A DNA stretch of 64,000 nt from JACCXG01 sp963750935 (GTDB lineage Bacteria > Acidobacteriota > Vicinamibacteria > Vicinamibacterales > 2-12-FULL-66-21), in contig CAVVSR010000019.1 in NCBI GenBank assembly GCA_963750935.1, positions 62,001 through 126,000 of the forward strand, in the 5' to 3' direction. The notes below the pieces were generated by a model, which ran no database searches, was not told the DNA's origin, and saw only the letters and a list, made by a program, of their open reading frames with translations. Every line of letters starts with the position of its first letter. The first letter of the stretch is position 1. The position numbers and the translations under genes are program-made. Below are positions 37,310 through 49,132 of this stretch, one piece after another.

Positions 37310-38914
37310 ATGACAAACAGCTACGCACTTGCATTGGTCGTTACTCTGACGGCCTTGGCGGCGGCGCCCGTCGCCGCCCAACCGCCGGCGCCGGCGCCGG
37401 CCCCGGCGCGGCCGGCGCCTCTCGACGCTCCTGTTCCGATCGCGAGCCCGGTCGCGCCAGAGCCCTTCGGACCGTTCGGGCCAGCCCCGGCGCTGGCGCC
37501 CATGCACCCCCTCCCGATCGGCCCCCTCCCGATCGGTCCCGGCCCGAGCGGTTTCGGTCCGATGGGGCCCCGGCCGGCGATCGCGCCGATGGGTCCCGGC
37601 CTCGCCCCGTTCGAACTGATGGACCCGCTGCCGGCCCTCGCCGGGATGGCGCCGCTCCCGGCGATGCCGCCCATGCCGGTGATGCCGGTGATGCCGGTGA
37701 TGACGCCCGACATGCCGATGCCGGCGATGCTGGCCTTCGAGTACTCGCAGGACCGCGGGCGCGACCGCGAGGCCGAGCTGCGCGAACGCGAGCGCGAGCG
37801 CGAGACCGAGCTCTATAGCGCGGGCTACAGCGCCGCGCTCGAGTCCCGCTACGACCGGGCCGTCTCGTACTTCGATCGCGTGATCGAGCTCAAGGGCACC
37901 AAGGTCGACGCGGCGCTCTACTGGAAGGCGTACTCGCAGAACCGCCTCGGACAGCGCGCCGAAGCGCTGACCACGCTGACGGTGTTCACCAAGACGAGTC
38001 CCACCAGCACCTACCGCAAGCAGGCGACCGTCCTCGAAGCGGAAGTGCGCCGCGACATCGGCCAGCCGGTGCGGCCGCAGGATTCGGCGGACGAGGAAGT
38101 GAAGCTGATGGCGCTGCAGGCGCTGCAGCACACCGCGCCCGAAGAGGCGGTGCCGATGCTCGAGAAGCTGCTCGAGGGCACGTCGGGCCCGAAGGTGAAG
38201 CAGCGCGCGCTGTACGTCCTCGCGCAGAGCAAGTCGCCGCGCGCCCGCGACGTGCTGCGGAACTACGCCAAGGGCGGCTCGACGCCGGAGCTCCAGAGCC
38301 AGGCCATCCAGTATCTGGGCGTCCACGGCGGAGCGGAGCACCGCGCCCTGCTCGCCGAAATCTATGGCACCACCACCGACGTGGACGTGAAGCGGCGCAT
38401 CCTGCGTGCCTTCATGACCGCCGGCGAGAAGGATCGGCTCTTCAAGGCGGCGCAGGGCGAGCAGAATCCGGAGCTGCGCATGGAAGCGGTCACCCAGCTC
38501 GGCCACATGAACGCACACGAGGAGCTGTGGCAGCTCTATCAGAAGGAAACCTCGATCGACGTCAAGCGCCGCATCGTCCGCTCGATGCAGGCGGGCGGCA
38601 GCATCGACCGCCTGATCGAGCTGGCCAAGGCGGAACAGAACGCCGACCTGCGGCGTGACGCGGTGCGCGCGCTCGGCACGATGCGCTCGACCCGCACCGG
38701 CGACGTGCTGGTGCAGATCTACAACGCCGACACCAACGTCGACGTCCGCAAGTCGGTGATCAACGCGCTGTTCATGCAGGAGAACGCCACCGCCCTGGTC
38801 GCACTCGCCCGCAAGGAGCAGGACGTGACCATGAAGAAGGAGCTGGTCGGACGTCTCTCCAACATGCGCAACAAGATCGCCACCGACTACATGATCGAAC
38901 TGTTGAACAAGTAG
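37310..38914 (+). CDS. Exported HEAT-repeat protein with Pro/Met-rich linker
   Basis: Exported protein of 534 residues. A signal peptide (ending PVAAQ) is followed by about 110 residues rich in Pro, Gly and Met, with a PVM repeat (PVMPVMPVM), then a charged helix with alternating Arg/Glu, and then an array of HEAT-like repeats (about residues 255-530) with the recurring DVKRRI, DVRKSVI and LRRDAV pattern. The ATG at 37310 is preferred over the GTG at 37253 because it gives a clean signal peptide. It is probably a periplasmic scaffold and the first effector of the ECF operon. Substrate unknown. Confidence 0.75.
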   Translation: MTNSYALALVVTLTALAAAPVAAQPPAPAPAPARPAPLDAPVPIASPVAPEPFGPFGPAPALAPMHPLPIGPLPIGPGPSGFGPMGPRPAIAPMGPGLAPFELMDPLPALAGMAPLPAMPPMPVMPVMPVMTPDMPMPAMLAFEYSQDRGRDREAELRERERERETELYSAGYSAALESRYDRAVSYFDRVIELKGTKVDAALYWKAYSQNRLGQRAEALTTLTVFTKTSPTSTYRKQATVLEAEVRRDIGQPVRPQDSADEEVKLMALQALQHTAPEEAVPMLEKLLEGTSGPKVKQRALYVLAQSKSPRARDVLRNYAKGGSTPELQSQAIQYLGVHGGAEHRALLAEIYGTTTDVDVKRRILRAFMTAGEKDRLFKAAQGEQNPELRMEAVTQLGHMNAHEELWQLYQKETSIDVKRRIVRSMQAGGSIDRLIELAKAEQNADLRRDAVRALGTMRSTRTGDVLVQIYNADTNVDVRKSVINALFMQENATALVALARKEQDVTMKKELVGRLSNMRNKIATDYMIELLNK

Positions 38915-38924
38915 GGAGCCGCCG

Positions 38925-40049
38925 ATGTCGAGGGCATTCGTCACGATCGCCGCGACCCTCACGACCGCCGCCGTCTCGGCGGCGGTGCTCCTGGCGCAGC
39001 AGCCGCGGATCGCCAATGGCCGCGTTGCCGCGCAGGCCGCCGCGGCGCTGCCGGGCGCCTTTCGCACCGCCGTCGCCAGCTATGCCGACGTCGGGTGGAT
39101 CGGCTACGCGGTGCCGGTCGTCGACGGCGAGCGGGTCATGTGCTGCGTCAACTCCGGCAACACCTTCGTCAACGGCAGCGTGGTGATGTCCGACGGCGCA
39201 GCCTGCTGCGCCACCTGCGGCCTCGAGCCGTCGCTCGGCGGCACCAGCATGAGCACCCGGCCTCAGGCGCCGCAGCCGGGCGGACCGATCAAGCTCGAGG
39301 GGGCCGACGAGATGGTCGTGCTCTTCCGCGTCGTCAACCGCCAGGTCGAGCGTGTCCGCGTGTTCTCGGAGGACTGTCAGCTGGACGCCGGCGGCCGCGA
39401 CGTGACCTGGTTCACCGCGGTCACACCGGCCGAGAGCATCGCGCTGCTCGAATCGCTGGTCACCGCCCAGACGGATCGCCGGGATCGGATCACTGACGGC
39501 GCGATCAGCGCGATCGCGCTCCACGAGGACGCCGCGGCCGACGCGGCGCTGGAGCGGCTGCTGGCGCCGGCACAGCCGCAGGCGGTGCGGGCCAAGGTGC
39601 CGTTCTGGCTGGGCAACACGCGCGGCCGCCGCGGGCTCGAGGTCCTGCAGCGGGTGATCAGGGACGATCCGTCGCAGGAAGTGAAGAAGAAGGCCGCCTT
39701 CGGCATCTCGCAGAGCCGTGAGCCCAAGGCCGTGGAGATCCTGATCGACGCCGCCCGATCCAACCCCGACACCGCGGTCCGTGGCGAATCGATCTTCTGG
39801 CTCGGCCAGAAGGCCGGCAGCAAGGCGGCCGCGGCCATCACCGAGCGCATCGAGCAGGATCCGGACACCGACGTGAAGAAGCGCGCCGTGTTCGCCCTGA
39901 GCCAGCTGCCGAAGGACGAAGGCGTGCCGCTGCTCATTCAGATCGCGCGGACCCATAGCAACCCGGCGGTCAAGAAGCAGGCGATCTTCTGGCTCGGGCA
40001 GTCGAAGGATCCGCGGGCGCTCGACTACTTCGCGGAAGTGCTGAAGTAG
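38925..40049 (+). CDS. Exported HEAT-repeat protein, paired with the upstream one
   Basis: Exported protein of 374 residues with a signal peptide (ending VLLAQ), a Cys-rich segment (MCCVNSG and ACCATCG), and C-terminal HEAT repeats built from short units such as VKKKAAFGISQS, VKKRAVFALSQL and VKKQAIFWLGQS. It starts 10 bases after the larger HEAT protein. The four neighbouring cysteines could bind a metal or form disulfides. It completes the sigma/anti-sigma/HEAT cluster; no enzymatic motif is seen. Confidence 0.75.
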   Translation: MSRAFVTIAATLTTAAVSAAVLLAQQPRIANGRVAAQAAAALPGAFRTAVASYADVGWIGYAVPVVDGERVMCCVNSGNTFVNGSVVMSDGAACCATCGLEPSLGGTSMSTRPQAPQPGGPIKLEGADEMVVLFRVVNRQVERVRVFSEDCQLDAGGRDVTWFTAVTPAESIALLESLVTAQTDRRDRITDGAISAIALHEDAAADAALERLLAPAQPQAVRAKVPFWLGNTRGRRGLEVLQRVIRDDPSQEVKKKAAFGISQSREPKAVEILIDAARSNPDTAVRGESIFWLGQKAGSKAAAAITERIEQDPDTDVKKRAVFALSQLPKDEGVPLLIQIARTHSNPAVKKQAIFWLGQSKDPRALDYFAEVLK

Positions 40050-40061
40050 CGCGCCGCGTCC

Positions 40062-40616
40062 TCAGTGGACGCCGTGCGAGGTCTGCAGCGCCGAGGGATC
40101 GGCGCCGAGCCGGCGAATGGCGGTGTCCCACACCGTCGCGGGCGGGACGTCGAAGATCAGATCGAGATGGATGTCGCCGATCAGCCACGCCGACTGCGCC
40201 AGCTCCTCGTCGAGCTGTCCCGGTCCCCAGCCGGCATAGCCAGCGAGAACCTTCGCGCGGGCCGGCGGCGTCGCGCTCAGCACGTCGCGGAGCACCTCGG
40301 GTGACGCCGACAGGTAGAGTCCGTCCTGGATGGTCCGGCACTCCGCATCCATCGGCGGCTCGGCGAGGAGGATCCAGCCGCGCTCCGGTTCCACCGGGCC
40401 GCCGACGAACAGCCGTAAGGCGCTGCTGCCCCCGACGGCGGCGACCGGCGGATACAGCTTGACCATCTCGCCGGCGGCGGCCTCGGTCGGGCGATTGATC
40501 ACCAGGCCGAACGCCCCTTCGGGCCGGTAATCGCAGAGCAGGATCACGGTGCGCGCGAAGTTCGGGTCCTGCATCTGCGGCATCGACAGCAGCAGCGATG
40601 GGGTGAAGTCCTTCAT
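40062..40616 (-). CDS. yqgE: YqgE/AlgH family protein
   Basis: YqgE/AlgH protein of 184 residues. Family motifs are FTPSLLLSMPQMQDPNFARTVIL (given as FTPSLLLSMPQM then DPNFARTVIL), GAFGLVINRP, LFVGGPVEPERGW and VLAGYAGWGPGQLDEEL. In other bacteria the gene neighbours yqgF (Holliday junction resolvase), and AlgH was linked to alginate regulation in Pseudomonas, but the molecular role is unresolved. The ATG at 40616 is preferred to a GTG three bases earlier. It follows queG by 24 bases on the same strand. Confidence 0.93.
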   Translation of the reverse strand: MKDFTPSLLLSMPQMQDPNFARTVILLCDYRPEGAFGLVINRPTEAAAGEMVKLYPPVAAVGGSSALRLFVGGPVEPERGWILLAEPPMDAECRTIQDGLYLSASPEVLRDVLSATPPARAKVLAGYAGWGPGQLDEELAQSAWLIGDIHLDLIFDVPPATVWDTAIRRLGADPSALQTSHGVH

Positions 40617-40640
40617 CACATCCGTTCCCGGTTACTGGGT

Positions 40641-41729
40641 TCAGCCACGCAGCTTCCTCACCGCCCAGGTCACGTGCTCCTCGACGAGAGGATCGCGCGC
40701 GGTCTCCTCGGGCGACTGCTCGAGCACGTCGGCGGCCGCCGCATCCTCCGAATTGCCGATCGCGACCGCGAGGTTGCGCCGGAGGCGTCTGATTCCCGCT
40801 CGTTTCATGGCGCTCCCCTTCAGCAGCGCACGAAGCTCGTCATCCGACTTCTGCCACAGCTCGAGCAGCGGGGCGGCGTCGAGGCCGGGTCTCGGCTGCC
40901 AGGCCGGATCCGCCGAGGTTGCGGTCTTGTGCGAACGATTGAAGGGGCACACCTCCTGGCAGATGTCGCAGCCGTACGCGTGTTCCGCCAGCGCGTCGCG
41001 GTACTGCACCGGGATCGAGGACTTGTTCTCGATCGTCATGTGCGAGAGGCAGCGCGTGGAATCGAGCACGCCGGGCGCGACCAGCGCGCCGGTCGGGCAG
41101 GCGTCGAGACACCTCGTGCAGCGGCCGCACTGATCGAGCGCCGGCGAATCAGGATCGAGGTCGAGATTGCAGATGATCTCGGACAGGAAGATCCACGACC
41201 CGACCTTCGGGCTGATCACACAGGTGTTCTTGCCGATCCAGCCGATCCCGGCATACTGCGCGTAGACGCGTTCCTGGACCGGGCCGGTATCGACGTAGGC
41301 GCGTCCCTCGAACGTGTCGTCCGCGGCCTCGCGCATCCAGGCGAGGAGCGCATCGAGCCGGCGCTGGATCACCACGTGATAGTCGTCGCCCCAGGCGTAG
41401 CGTGCCAGCGCCGCCTGGCGGCGGTCTGCGGCATCGACCGAGTAGGGCCGTTCGGTGTTGTAGATGGTGGCGAGACAGACGACGGAGCGGGCGGACGGCA
41501 GCACCTGGCGGACGTCGGCGCGGCGGTCCGCCGATCGATGCAGGTAGTGCATGTCGGCCGCATAGCCGCGTTCGAGCCACTCGCGCAGGAAGCGCAGCTC
41601 GACGAAGTCAGCGGCGGGTGCGACGCCGCACAGGTCGAAGCCGAGCGCCGCGGCCCTGGCCTTGACGTCCGCCGCGGAGACTGGCCCCGCCGTTGCGCGG
41701 CCGACCGCTCCCCCGCTGCTCGGACCCAC
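40641..41729 (-). CDS. queG: Epoxyqueuosine reductase QueG
   Basis: Cobalamin-dependent iron-sulfur enzyme of 362 residues that reduces epoxyqueuosine to queuosine in tRNA. Two [4Fe-4S] motifs are seen: CGRCTRCLDACPTGAL and CDICQEVCPFNR. The conserved YVDTGPVQERVYAQYAGIGW (split here as YVDTGPVQER and VYAQYAGIGWIGKNTC) and the C-terminal HEAT-like segment are present. GTG at 41729 is the start, 12 bases after the acnA stop. No other queuosine genes are visible in the window. Confidence 0.94.
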   Translation of the reverse strand: MGPSSGGAVGRATAGPVSAADVKARAAALGFDLCGVAPAADFVELRFLREWLERGYAADMHYLHRSADRRADVRQVLPSARSVVCLATIYNTERPYSVDAADRRQAALARYAWGDDYHVVIQRRLDALLAWMREAADDTFEGRAYVDTGPVQERVYAQYAGIGWIGKNTCVISPKVGSWIFLSEIICNLDLDPDSPALDQCGRCTRCLDACPTGALVAPGVLDSTRCLSHMTIENKSSIPVQYRDALAEHAYGCDICQEVCPFNRSHKTATSADPAWQPRPGLDAAPLLELWQKSDDELRALLKGSAMKRAGIRRLRRNLAVAIGNSEDAAAADVLEQSPEETARDPLVEEHVTWAVRKLRG

Positions 41730-41741
41730 CGGACGGCTCCG

Positions 41742-44492
<2,751 letters not shown>

Positions 44493-44603
44493 CACATGAT
44501 CATAGTTGATAAGGGTCGGCACGGAGAACTGCTGAACCGGCTTCCGATGCCGCCGGCGCTGGCGGCGGTACACGCTTTGCGATGGAGCCCGCGGAGGTCG
44601 GAC

Positions 44604-44816
44604 ATGGCTGATCAGAACGTGCCGAACGATGCGTCACGACAGAGCGAGGATGCGGCAGAGCGCGAAGGCCCAGGCGTCGAGCGCAATCGTCTGTACGACA
44701 CGGTGAACCGCACCGAAGCCGATACCGCCACGCCGCGCCGCTACGAGCAGCCGCTCGAGGACGACGACGATCCGGTGATGCCTGGAGTCGACGCAACGTT
44801 GAATACGAAAATATGA
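44604..44816 (+). CDS. Small acidic disordered protein, unknown function
   Basis: A 70-residue hydrophilic protein, rich in Asp, Glu, Arg and Gln (LEDDDDPVMPG near the end), with no cysteine, membrane segment or signal. ATG at 44604 has GGAGG in GCGGAGGTC just upstream. Four bases separate its stop from the GTG start of the phosphoesterase, so they are likely co-translated. I do not recognise a family. Confidence 0.6.
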   Translation: MADQNVPNDASRQSEDAAEREGPGVERNRLYDTVNRTEADTATPRRYEQPLEDDDDPVMPGVDATLNTKI

Positions 44817-44820
44817 CGGC

Positions 44821-45741
44821 GTGATCGTCGCCCACCTGTCGGACCTGCACCTCCGCAACCGAGACGACGTGGTCGAGTTCGCCCATCAACTCGACCGCGT
44901 CGCGCTTCACCAGCCGTTGCACCTCGCCATCACCGGCGACCTTCTCGACCGCTGGGACCCGGCGCTCCTCGAGCACACCCTCGACCTCCTCGGCGAACGC
45001 GGCTGGCTGCACGGCGATCGGGCGTCGATCATCCACGGCAACCACGACCTGTCGTCGAGCGGCGGACATCCGCGGGATCGCCGCGATCTGTGGCGGCTCG
45101 TCGCCAGGTTCTGGGATCCGCCGCCGCTCATTGCGTGGCGGCGGCGCGAGTTTCACCGGCGCATCGAGCGGCGGGCCACGCACGTCGCCCTCCGGCCGGG
45201 CGAAGTGAAGACGTTGCCGGGCGGGCTCCGGCTGGTGACGGTGGATTCGATCCCGGCGCTCTGGATGCCGGTCAGCCTCGCGGCAGGCACGGTCACGCTA
45301 AGGTCGGGCGAGGGCCGGATCCCGGCGTCGCAGGTCGACTGGCTGTCGGCGCAGGCCGGCAGCTCGCCGCTGGCCGTTCTGATCCATCACTATCCGCTGC
45401 CGGTGGGGTCGTTCCGCTGGAACGTCGGGCGCCTCGGGACCGCCCGGCTGCTGACACTGCTGCAGCGCTGGCAGGTCGTCGTGAAAATGGAAATGGTTGC
45501 AGCCGATCGCGACGCGTTCTGGAAGGCCGCGCATCATGCCGGAGTCTCGGCGGTGTTGTGCGGGCACGTGCATCGCGCGCGCCTGGACCGGCACGGGCCC
45601 GCCGTCGTCGGGCTCAACGGACAGAGCGGCGCGGCGTGGGCAGGCCGCACGATCGCCTACTACCGGGTCGAGCGCGACGGAGTCAGCGTGGAATACGAGC
45701 CGGCGTCGAGAACTGCGGCGCCGGCTAGAACAGCATCGTGA
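44821..45741 (+). CDS. Calcineurin-like metallophosphoesterase
   Basis: Cytoplasmic phosphoesterase of 306 residues with the five metal-site motifs in order: HLSDLHL, ITGDLLDRW, IHGNHDLSS, HHYPLP and LCGHVHRARL. These coordinate a di-metal centre. The start is GTG at 44821. The closest-looking group is the UDP-2,3-diacylglucosamine hydrolase/3',5'-cyclic nucleotide phosphodiesterase cluster; with lpxB and lpxD a few kilobases away a lipid A role is conceivable but not shown. It overlaps the convergent barrel gene by 17 bases at the 3' end. Confidence 0.85.
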   Translation: MIVAHLSDLHLRNRDDVVEFAHQLDRVALHQPLHLAITGDLLDRWDPALLEHTLDLLGERGWLHGDRASIIHGNHDLSSSGGHPRDRRDLWRLVARFWDPPPLIAWRRREFHRRIERRATHVALRPGEVKTLPGGLRLVTVDSIPALWMPVSLAAGTVTLRSGEGRIPASQVDWLSAQAGSSPLAVLIHHYPLPVGSFRWNVGRLGTARLLTLLQRWQVVVKMEMVAADRDAFWKAAHHAGVSAVLCGHVHRARLDRHGPAVVGLNGQSGAAWAGRTIAYYRVERDGVSVEYEPASRTAAPARTAS

Positions 45742-46399
45742 GGCCGCCCAGCACGAGCGGCAGCGTGCGCCTGCCCTCGCGCTTGTCGAAGCCCTTCTCA
45801 CGCGAGGTCAAGCCGGCTTCGACGCGGAGGCCGAAGCGGCGCGCGCCGAACCAGTATTTGAGGCCCGCCGTCGCATGGATCTCGTTGCCGGTCTCGACCA
45901 GCTCGTTGCCTTCGTGCAGCTCGCGGACGTAGCCGCCGCCGCCCGACGCGAACGGTACGCCCCGGCCCCCATCGAACGAGCCGAGGTGGAACAATACCGA
46001 CCCGTCGAAGACGTAGTGACTGAGGACCTCGGCCGCCGTCTCGTCCGGGGCCGACTCGAAATCGTCGGTCAGGCGATAGGAGAGCTCGGGCTTCGCGTAT
46101 CGCACGCCGCCCTCGACCGAGATGGTGCGGGACAAATACACGCCGACGCGCGCGTGAAAGCCGGGGAATCCGTTGACCTCGCCCTCGGTGTTGAACAGGG
46201 TCAGGCGATCCGATCCGCTTCGCGTCAGGTCGGCCGCAACCGACCCGGTCTCGAAGCCGGGCGACCACATGCCGCCGCCGCCGAACTCGATCGAGCCCTT
46301 GCGGGGGACATTGCCGCCGACATAGACCTGGCCATAGGCAGAAGGAACGACCGCGATCACGAGCAGCGCGGCAGAGACGACGGTGCGCAGGGCGATCAC
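45725..46399 (-). CDS. Outer-membrane beta-barrel protein, unknown function
   Basis: Exported protein of 224 residues. A signal peptide (ending SAYGQ) is followed by alternating hydrophobic/aromatic strands (FGGGGMWSPG, ISVEGGVRYAK, ATAGLKYWFG, LPLVLGGLTMLF) and a terminal Phe, as in small outer-membrane barrels. The start is GTG at 46399, overlapping the matrixin stop by four bases. It is the last gene of a coupled three-gene unit with the matrixin and a small secreted protein. Role unknown. Confidence 0.7.
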   Translation of the reverse strand: MIALRTVVSAALLVIAVVPSAYGQVYVGGNVPRKGSIEFGGGGMWSPGFETGSVAADLTRSGSDRLTLFNTEGEVNGFPGFHARVGVYLSRTISVEGGVRYAKPELSYRLTDDFESAPDETAAEVLSHYVFDGSVLFHLGSFDGGRGVPFASGGGGYVRELHEGNELVETGNEIHATAGLKYWFGARRFGLRVEAGLTSREKGFDKREGRRTLPLVLGGLTMLF

Positions 46400-47391
46400 T
46401 TAGGCGTCACCGCGATCGCGACATCACGCACACCACCTCCAACGGGCACCACGACGATCTTGTCGTGGAACCGCACGCGAAAATCCACATCGACGTCCAG
46501 CGAGGGATCGAAGAAGCTCTCGATATCGCCGTCGTCCAGCGGCTCGACCCGCAGCACATGCGCGCCGGGCTCGAGCCCGGCGATCGTGAAGCTGCCGTCC
46601 TCGTTGAGCGTGAACCCGCCCACCAGCTTGCCGGTCGTCGGGTTGAACGCGATCAGGTGCGCGCCGAGCACGCCCTGCCCGTTTTTCGTCACCTTGCCCG
46701 AGATGCTGCCCAGCTCACGCCGCGAGTCCGAGGTCGGGTAGATGTCAGTAATGCCGGCGATGTCGTCGGCCTTCAAGCTGCGATCGTGGATGGTGCCGGC
46801 GGCGAACGCAATCGGAAACATCACCGATTCGGCGCCGAGCACACGCCGCCCGCCCGGGATGATCTCGGTCTCGCCGACCGACGAGTGCCCGAGCCCGAGC
46901 AGATGACCGATCTCGTGCACCGCGATCGACTCGAGGTCGTGCCGTCCGGTCACACCCGCGGAATCGACGGACCACGGAAAGGCGGTATTGAAGAAGATGT
47001 CCGACTCGACGATCTCGCCGGTCGTCGTGTCGATGAAGAAGTTGGTGGCGCCGAGGACCCGGTCGAGGTCGGGGCGGTTGACGAAGCCGAGCACGGTCAC
47101 GTCGTCACCCGAGCTCGGATTGGACGACGTGAAGCCGACGAACTCCGAGGAGAGCTCGGCGGTCTCGACGGCGGTCCACGTCGTGAACGCGCGGGTGACC
47201 GCGGCCTGGAACTGCTGCGCCGAAACCTGCGGCGCGCCCCGGTCGGTGACCAGGTAGCGGATGGGAAAATCCTCCCACTTCAGATTGGCGGTCCGCGTCT
47301 GCACGCGCGTGCCCAGCTTCAGGTACGCCGAGAGCGGCATCACGCCGACGAGCACGATGACGATCGCCGCCAACAGCGCCGGCCGCTTCAT
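46396..47391 (-). CDS. Matrixin-family zinc metalloprotease, secreted
   Basis: Secreted metzincin of 331 residues. A hydrophobic leader is followed by a catalytic domain with the elongated zinc motif HEIGHLLGLGHS and the Met-turn ESVMFP, the two marks of the matrixin family. After the catalytic domain comes a carboxypeptidase-regulatory-like beta domain (about residues 230-331, GSISGKVTKNGQGVLGAHLIAF). It is translationally coupled on both sides (overlaps of four bases) to a secreted protein and a beta-barrel. The barrel could secrete or receive the protease; this is inference. Confidence 0.88.
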   Translation of the reverse strand: MKRPALLAAIVIVLVGVMPLSAYLKLGTRVQTRTANLKWEDFPIRYLVTDRGAPQVSAQQFQAAVTRAFTTWTAVETAELSSEFVGFTSSNPSSGDDVTVLGFVNRPDLDRVLGATNFFIDTTTGEIVESDIFFNTAFPWSVDSAGVTGRHDLESIAVHEIGHLLGLGHSSVGETEIIPGGRRVLGAESVMFPIAFAAGTIHDRSLKADDIAGITDIYPTSDSRRELGSISGKVTKNGQGVLGAHLIAFNPTTGKLVGGFTLNEDGSFTIAGLEPGAHVLRVEPLDDGDIESFFDPSLDVDVDFRVRFHDKIVVVPVGGGVRDVAIAVTPK

Positions 47392-47954
47392 CGCCCGCCT
47401 CGCTTGCTTTCGTCCAGCACGGTCTGCACTTGCGCGCCAAATGTCTCGAGCGGCACGGACCGGCGCGCGAGCGACCCGCGCACGACCCGCTCGGGCGCGG
47501 CGGTTCGCGCCAGCAACGCCGGCGGAACCACGACCCGCTGCCGCGTCCTCTGGTCGACGCGAACGCGATAGACGCCCTGGTTCAAGCCGAACACGGCCGG
47601 CCGGTCGCCGGTGTTCTGGTCGAGGAAGACCACCGCTTCGTCACCCGCCTCGAAGTGCGGCGCGCCGACCATGAAGTGGCGATAGCGCCCGATCTGTCCG
47701 CCCGGCACCTTGAAGACGACCGTCGGACCCGGGCCGCCTTTCAGGTACGTCCCGACTTCCAGCGTCACGAGCGTGTCGACGTGCTGGCGATCGTCACTCC
47801 ACTGCGGCGTGGTCTGGACGACGCGCCCGAAGGCGATGATTTCGGATCCGTTGACGATCTCGCGGAATTCGGCGGGGACCAGCACCGTGGCCGTGAGCGG
47901 CACGGACGCGATGCCGAGAAGGCTCAGCAGCAACGCGCGAGGGTGTAGCACCAT
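47388..47954 (-). CDS. Secreted protein of unknown function upstream of matrixin
   Basis: Exported protein of 188 residues with a signal peptide (ending LTATV). Most of it is beta-rich, with IVNGSEIIAFGRVVQ and EAVVFLDQNTGDRPAVFGLNQGVYRV, and the C-terminus turns Arg-rich. It overlaps the matrixin start by four bases and is the first gene of the three-gene unit, with lpxB five bases upstream. I recall similar proteins paired with matrixins in this phylum but no named function; a propeptide-like or inhibitory role is possible. Confidence 0.65.
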   Translation of the reverse strand: MVLHPRALLLSLLGIASVPLTATVLVPAEFREIVNGSEIIAFGRVVQTTPQWSDDRQHVDTLVTLEVGTYLKGGPGPTVVFKVPGGQIGRYRHFMVGAPHFEAGDEAVVFLDQNTGDRPAVFGLNQGVYRVRVDQRTRQRVVVPPALLARTAAPERVVRGSLARRSVPLETFGAQVQTVLDESKRGGR

Positions 47955-47958
47955 CCCG

Positions 47959-49119
47959 TCAGTCTATCTCAACGCTGCCGAGTGACTCGCGCGGCGCGCT
48001 ACTCTCGAGCACGGCCCGTGCGGCGCGCGCACTGGCGCCGGGCTGTCCGAGCCTGGCGCGCACCTCGCGCAGATCCGATCGCACCCGCGCCGCCGCGGCC
48101 GGATCGGTCAGGACCTTCAACGCTTCATCGGCAACGCGCGCCGGCGTGAAGTCATCCTGAATCAATTCCGGCACCACGGTGCGTCCGGCGACGAGATTGG
48201 CCATCGCGAACGTATCCACGCGCACGAACGGCCGCCCGAGCCTGTATGTCAGCGGCGACAGCCGGTAGACGACGACCATCGGGCACTCGTGCAGGGCGGC
48301 CTGCACCGTGACGGTGCCCGACGCCACCAGCGCCACGTCCGCGGCCTCGAGCACGTCGTCCGCGCGCCCCTCGACCACGACGGCCGGAGGATGGTCGATG
48401 CTGCGAAGCGGCGCGAGCAGATCGTCGCCCACGTGCGGGGCCCGCGCCAGGACGATGCGCGCCTCCGGAACACTGGCGATGATGCGCTCGGCGGCCCTGA
48501 CCAGGTCCGGCAGGATCGCGTGCACTTCGTTGCGCCGGCTGCCGGGCAGCAGCGCGACGAGCGGCGCGTCGACAGGGACACCGAGGCCGGCGCGCAGGTC
48601 GGCCCTGGACCGCGGCGGCGGCATCACGTCGAGGAGCGGATGGCCGACCCACTCGACCGGCACGCCGGCATCACGATAGATGCGCTCCTCGAATTCGAAG
48701 ATCACCAGGACGCGGTCGGCGATGCGACGCATCGTCTTCATGCGCCCCGAACGCCAGGCCCACAGCTGCGGGCTGATGTAGTAGACGATCGGCACCCCGA
48801 GCTTGCGCAGGGCGCGGGCGAGCGTGAAGTTGAAGTCGGGAAAATCGACGGCGACGAAGACGTCGGGACGTTCGTGGCGCGCGTGCGCGACGAGGCGCCG
48901 GTAGATTTGATAGGTCCGGGGCAGGATGCGGGCGACTTCGAGCAGGCCGGTCACGGACAGGCCGCTGAAGTCTCCGAGCAGGGTGGCGCCGGCGGCGCGC
49001 AGCCGATCGCCGCCGAACCCGGACACCGTGACGTCCGGTGCCTGCACGCGAATCTCGCGCGCGAGCTCGGCGGCGTACAGATCACCCGAGGGTTCGCCGC
49101 ACGAGATCATCACCCGCAC
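47959..49119 (-). CDS. lpxB: Lipid-A-disaccharide synthase LpxB
   Basis: Glycosyltransferase of 386 residues that joins UDP-2,3-diacylglucosamine to lipid X in lipid A synthesis. Motifs include ISCGEPSGDLYAAEL at the start, FVAVDFPDFNF, YYISPQLWAWR, FEFEERIY then VEWVGHPLLD, LPGSRRNEV and ASGTVTVQAAL. GTG at 49119 is the start, 13 bases after the M16/LolA-like gene. It is a peripheral membrane enzyme. The presence of lpxB and lpxD shows that the organism makes lipid A. Confidence 0.96.
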   Translation of the reverse strand: MRVMISCGEPSGDLYAAELAREIRVQAPDVTVSGFGGDRLRAAGATLLGDFSGLSVTGLLEVARILPRTYQIYRRLVAHARHERPDVFVAVDFPDFNFTLARALRKLGVPIVYYISPQLWAWRSGRMKTMRRIADRVLVIFEFEERIYRDAGVPVEWVGHPLLDVMPPPRSRADLRAGLGVPVDAPLVALLPGSRRNEVHAILPDLVRAAERIIASVPEARIVLARAPHVGDDLLAPLRSIDHPPAVVVEGRADDVLEAADVALVASGTVTVQAALHECPMVVVYRLSPLTYRLGRPFVRVDTFAMANLVAGRTVVPELIQDDFTPARVADEALKVLTDPAAAARVRSDLREVRARLGQPGASARAARAVLESSAPRESLGSVEID

Positions 49120-49132
49120 GCGAACCCTTCGA

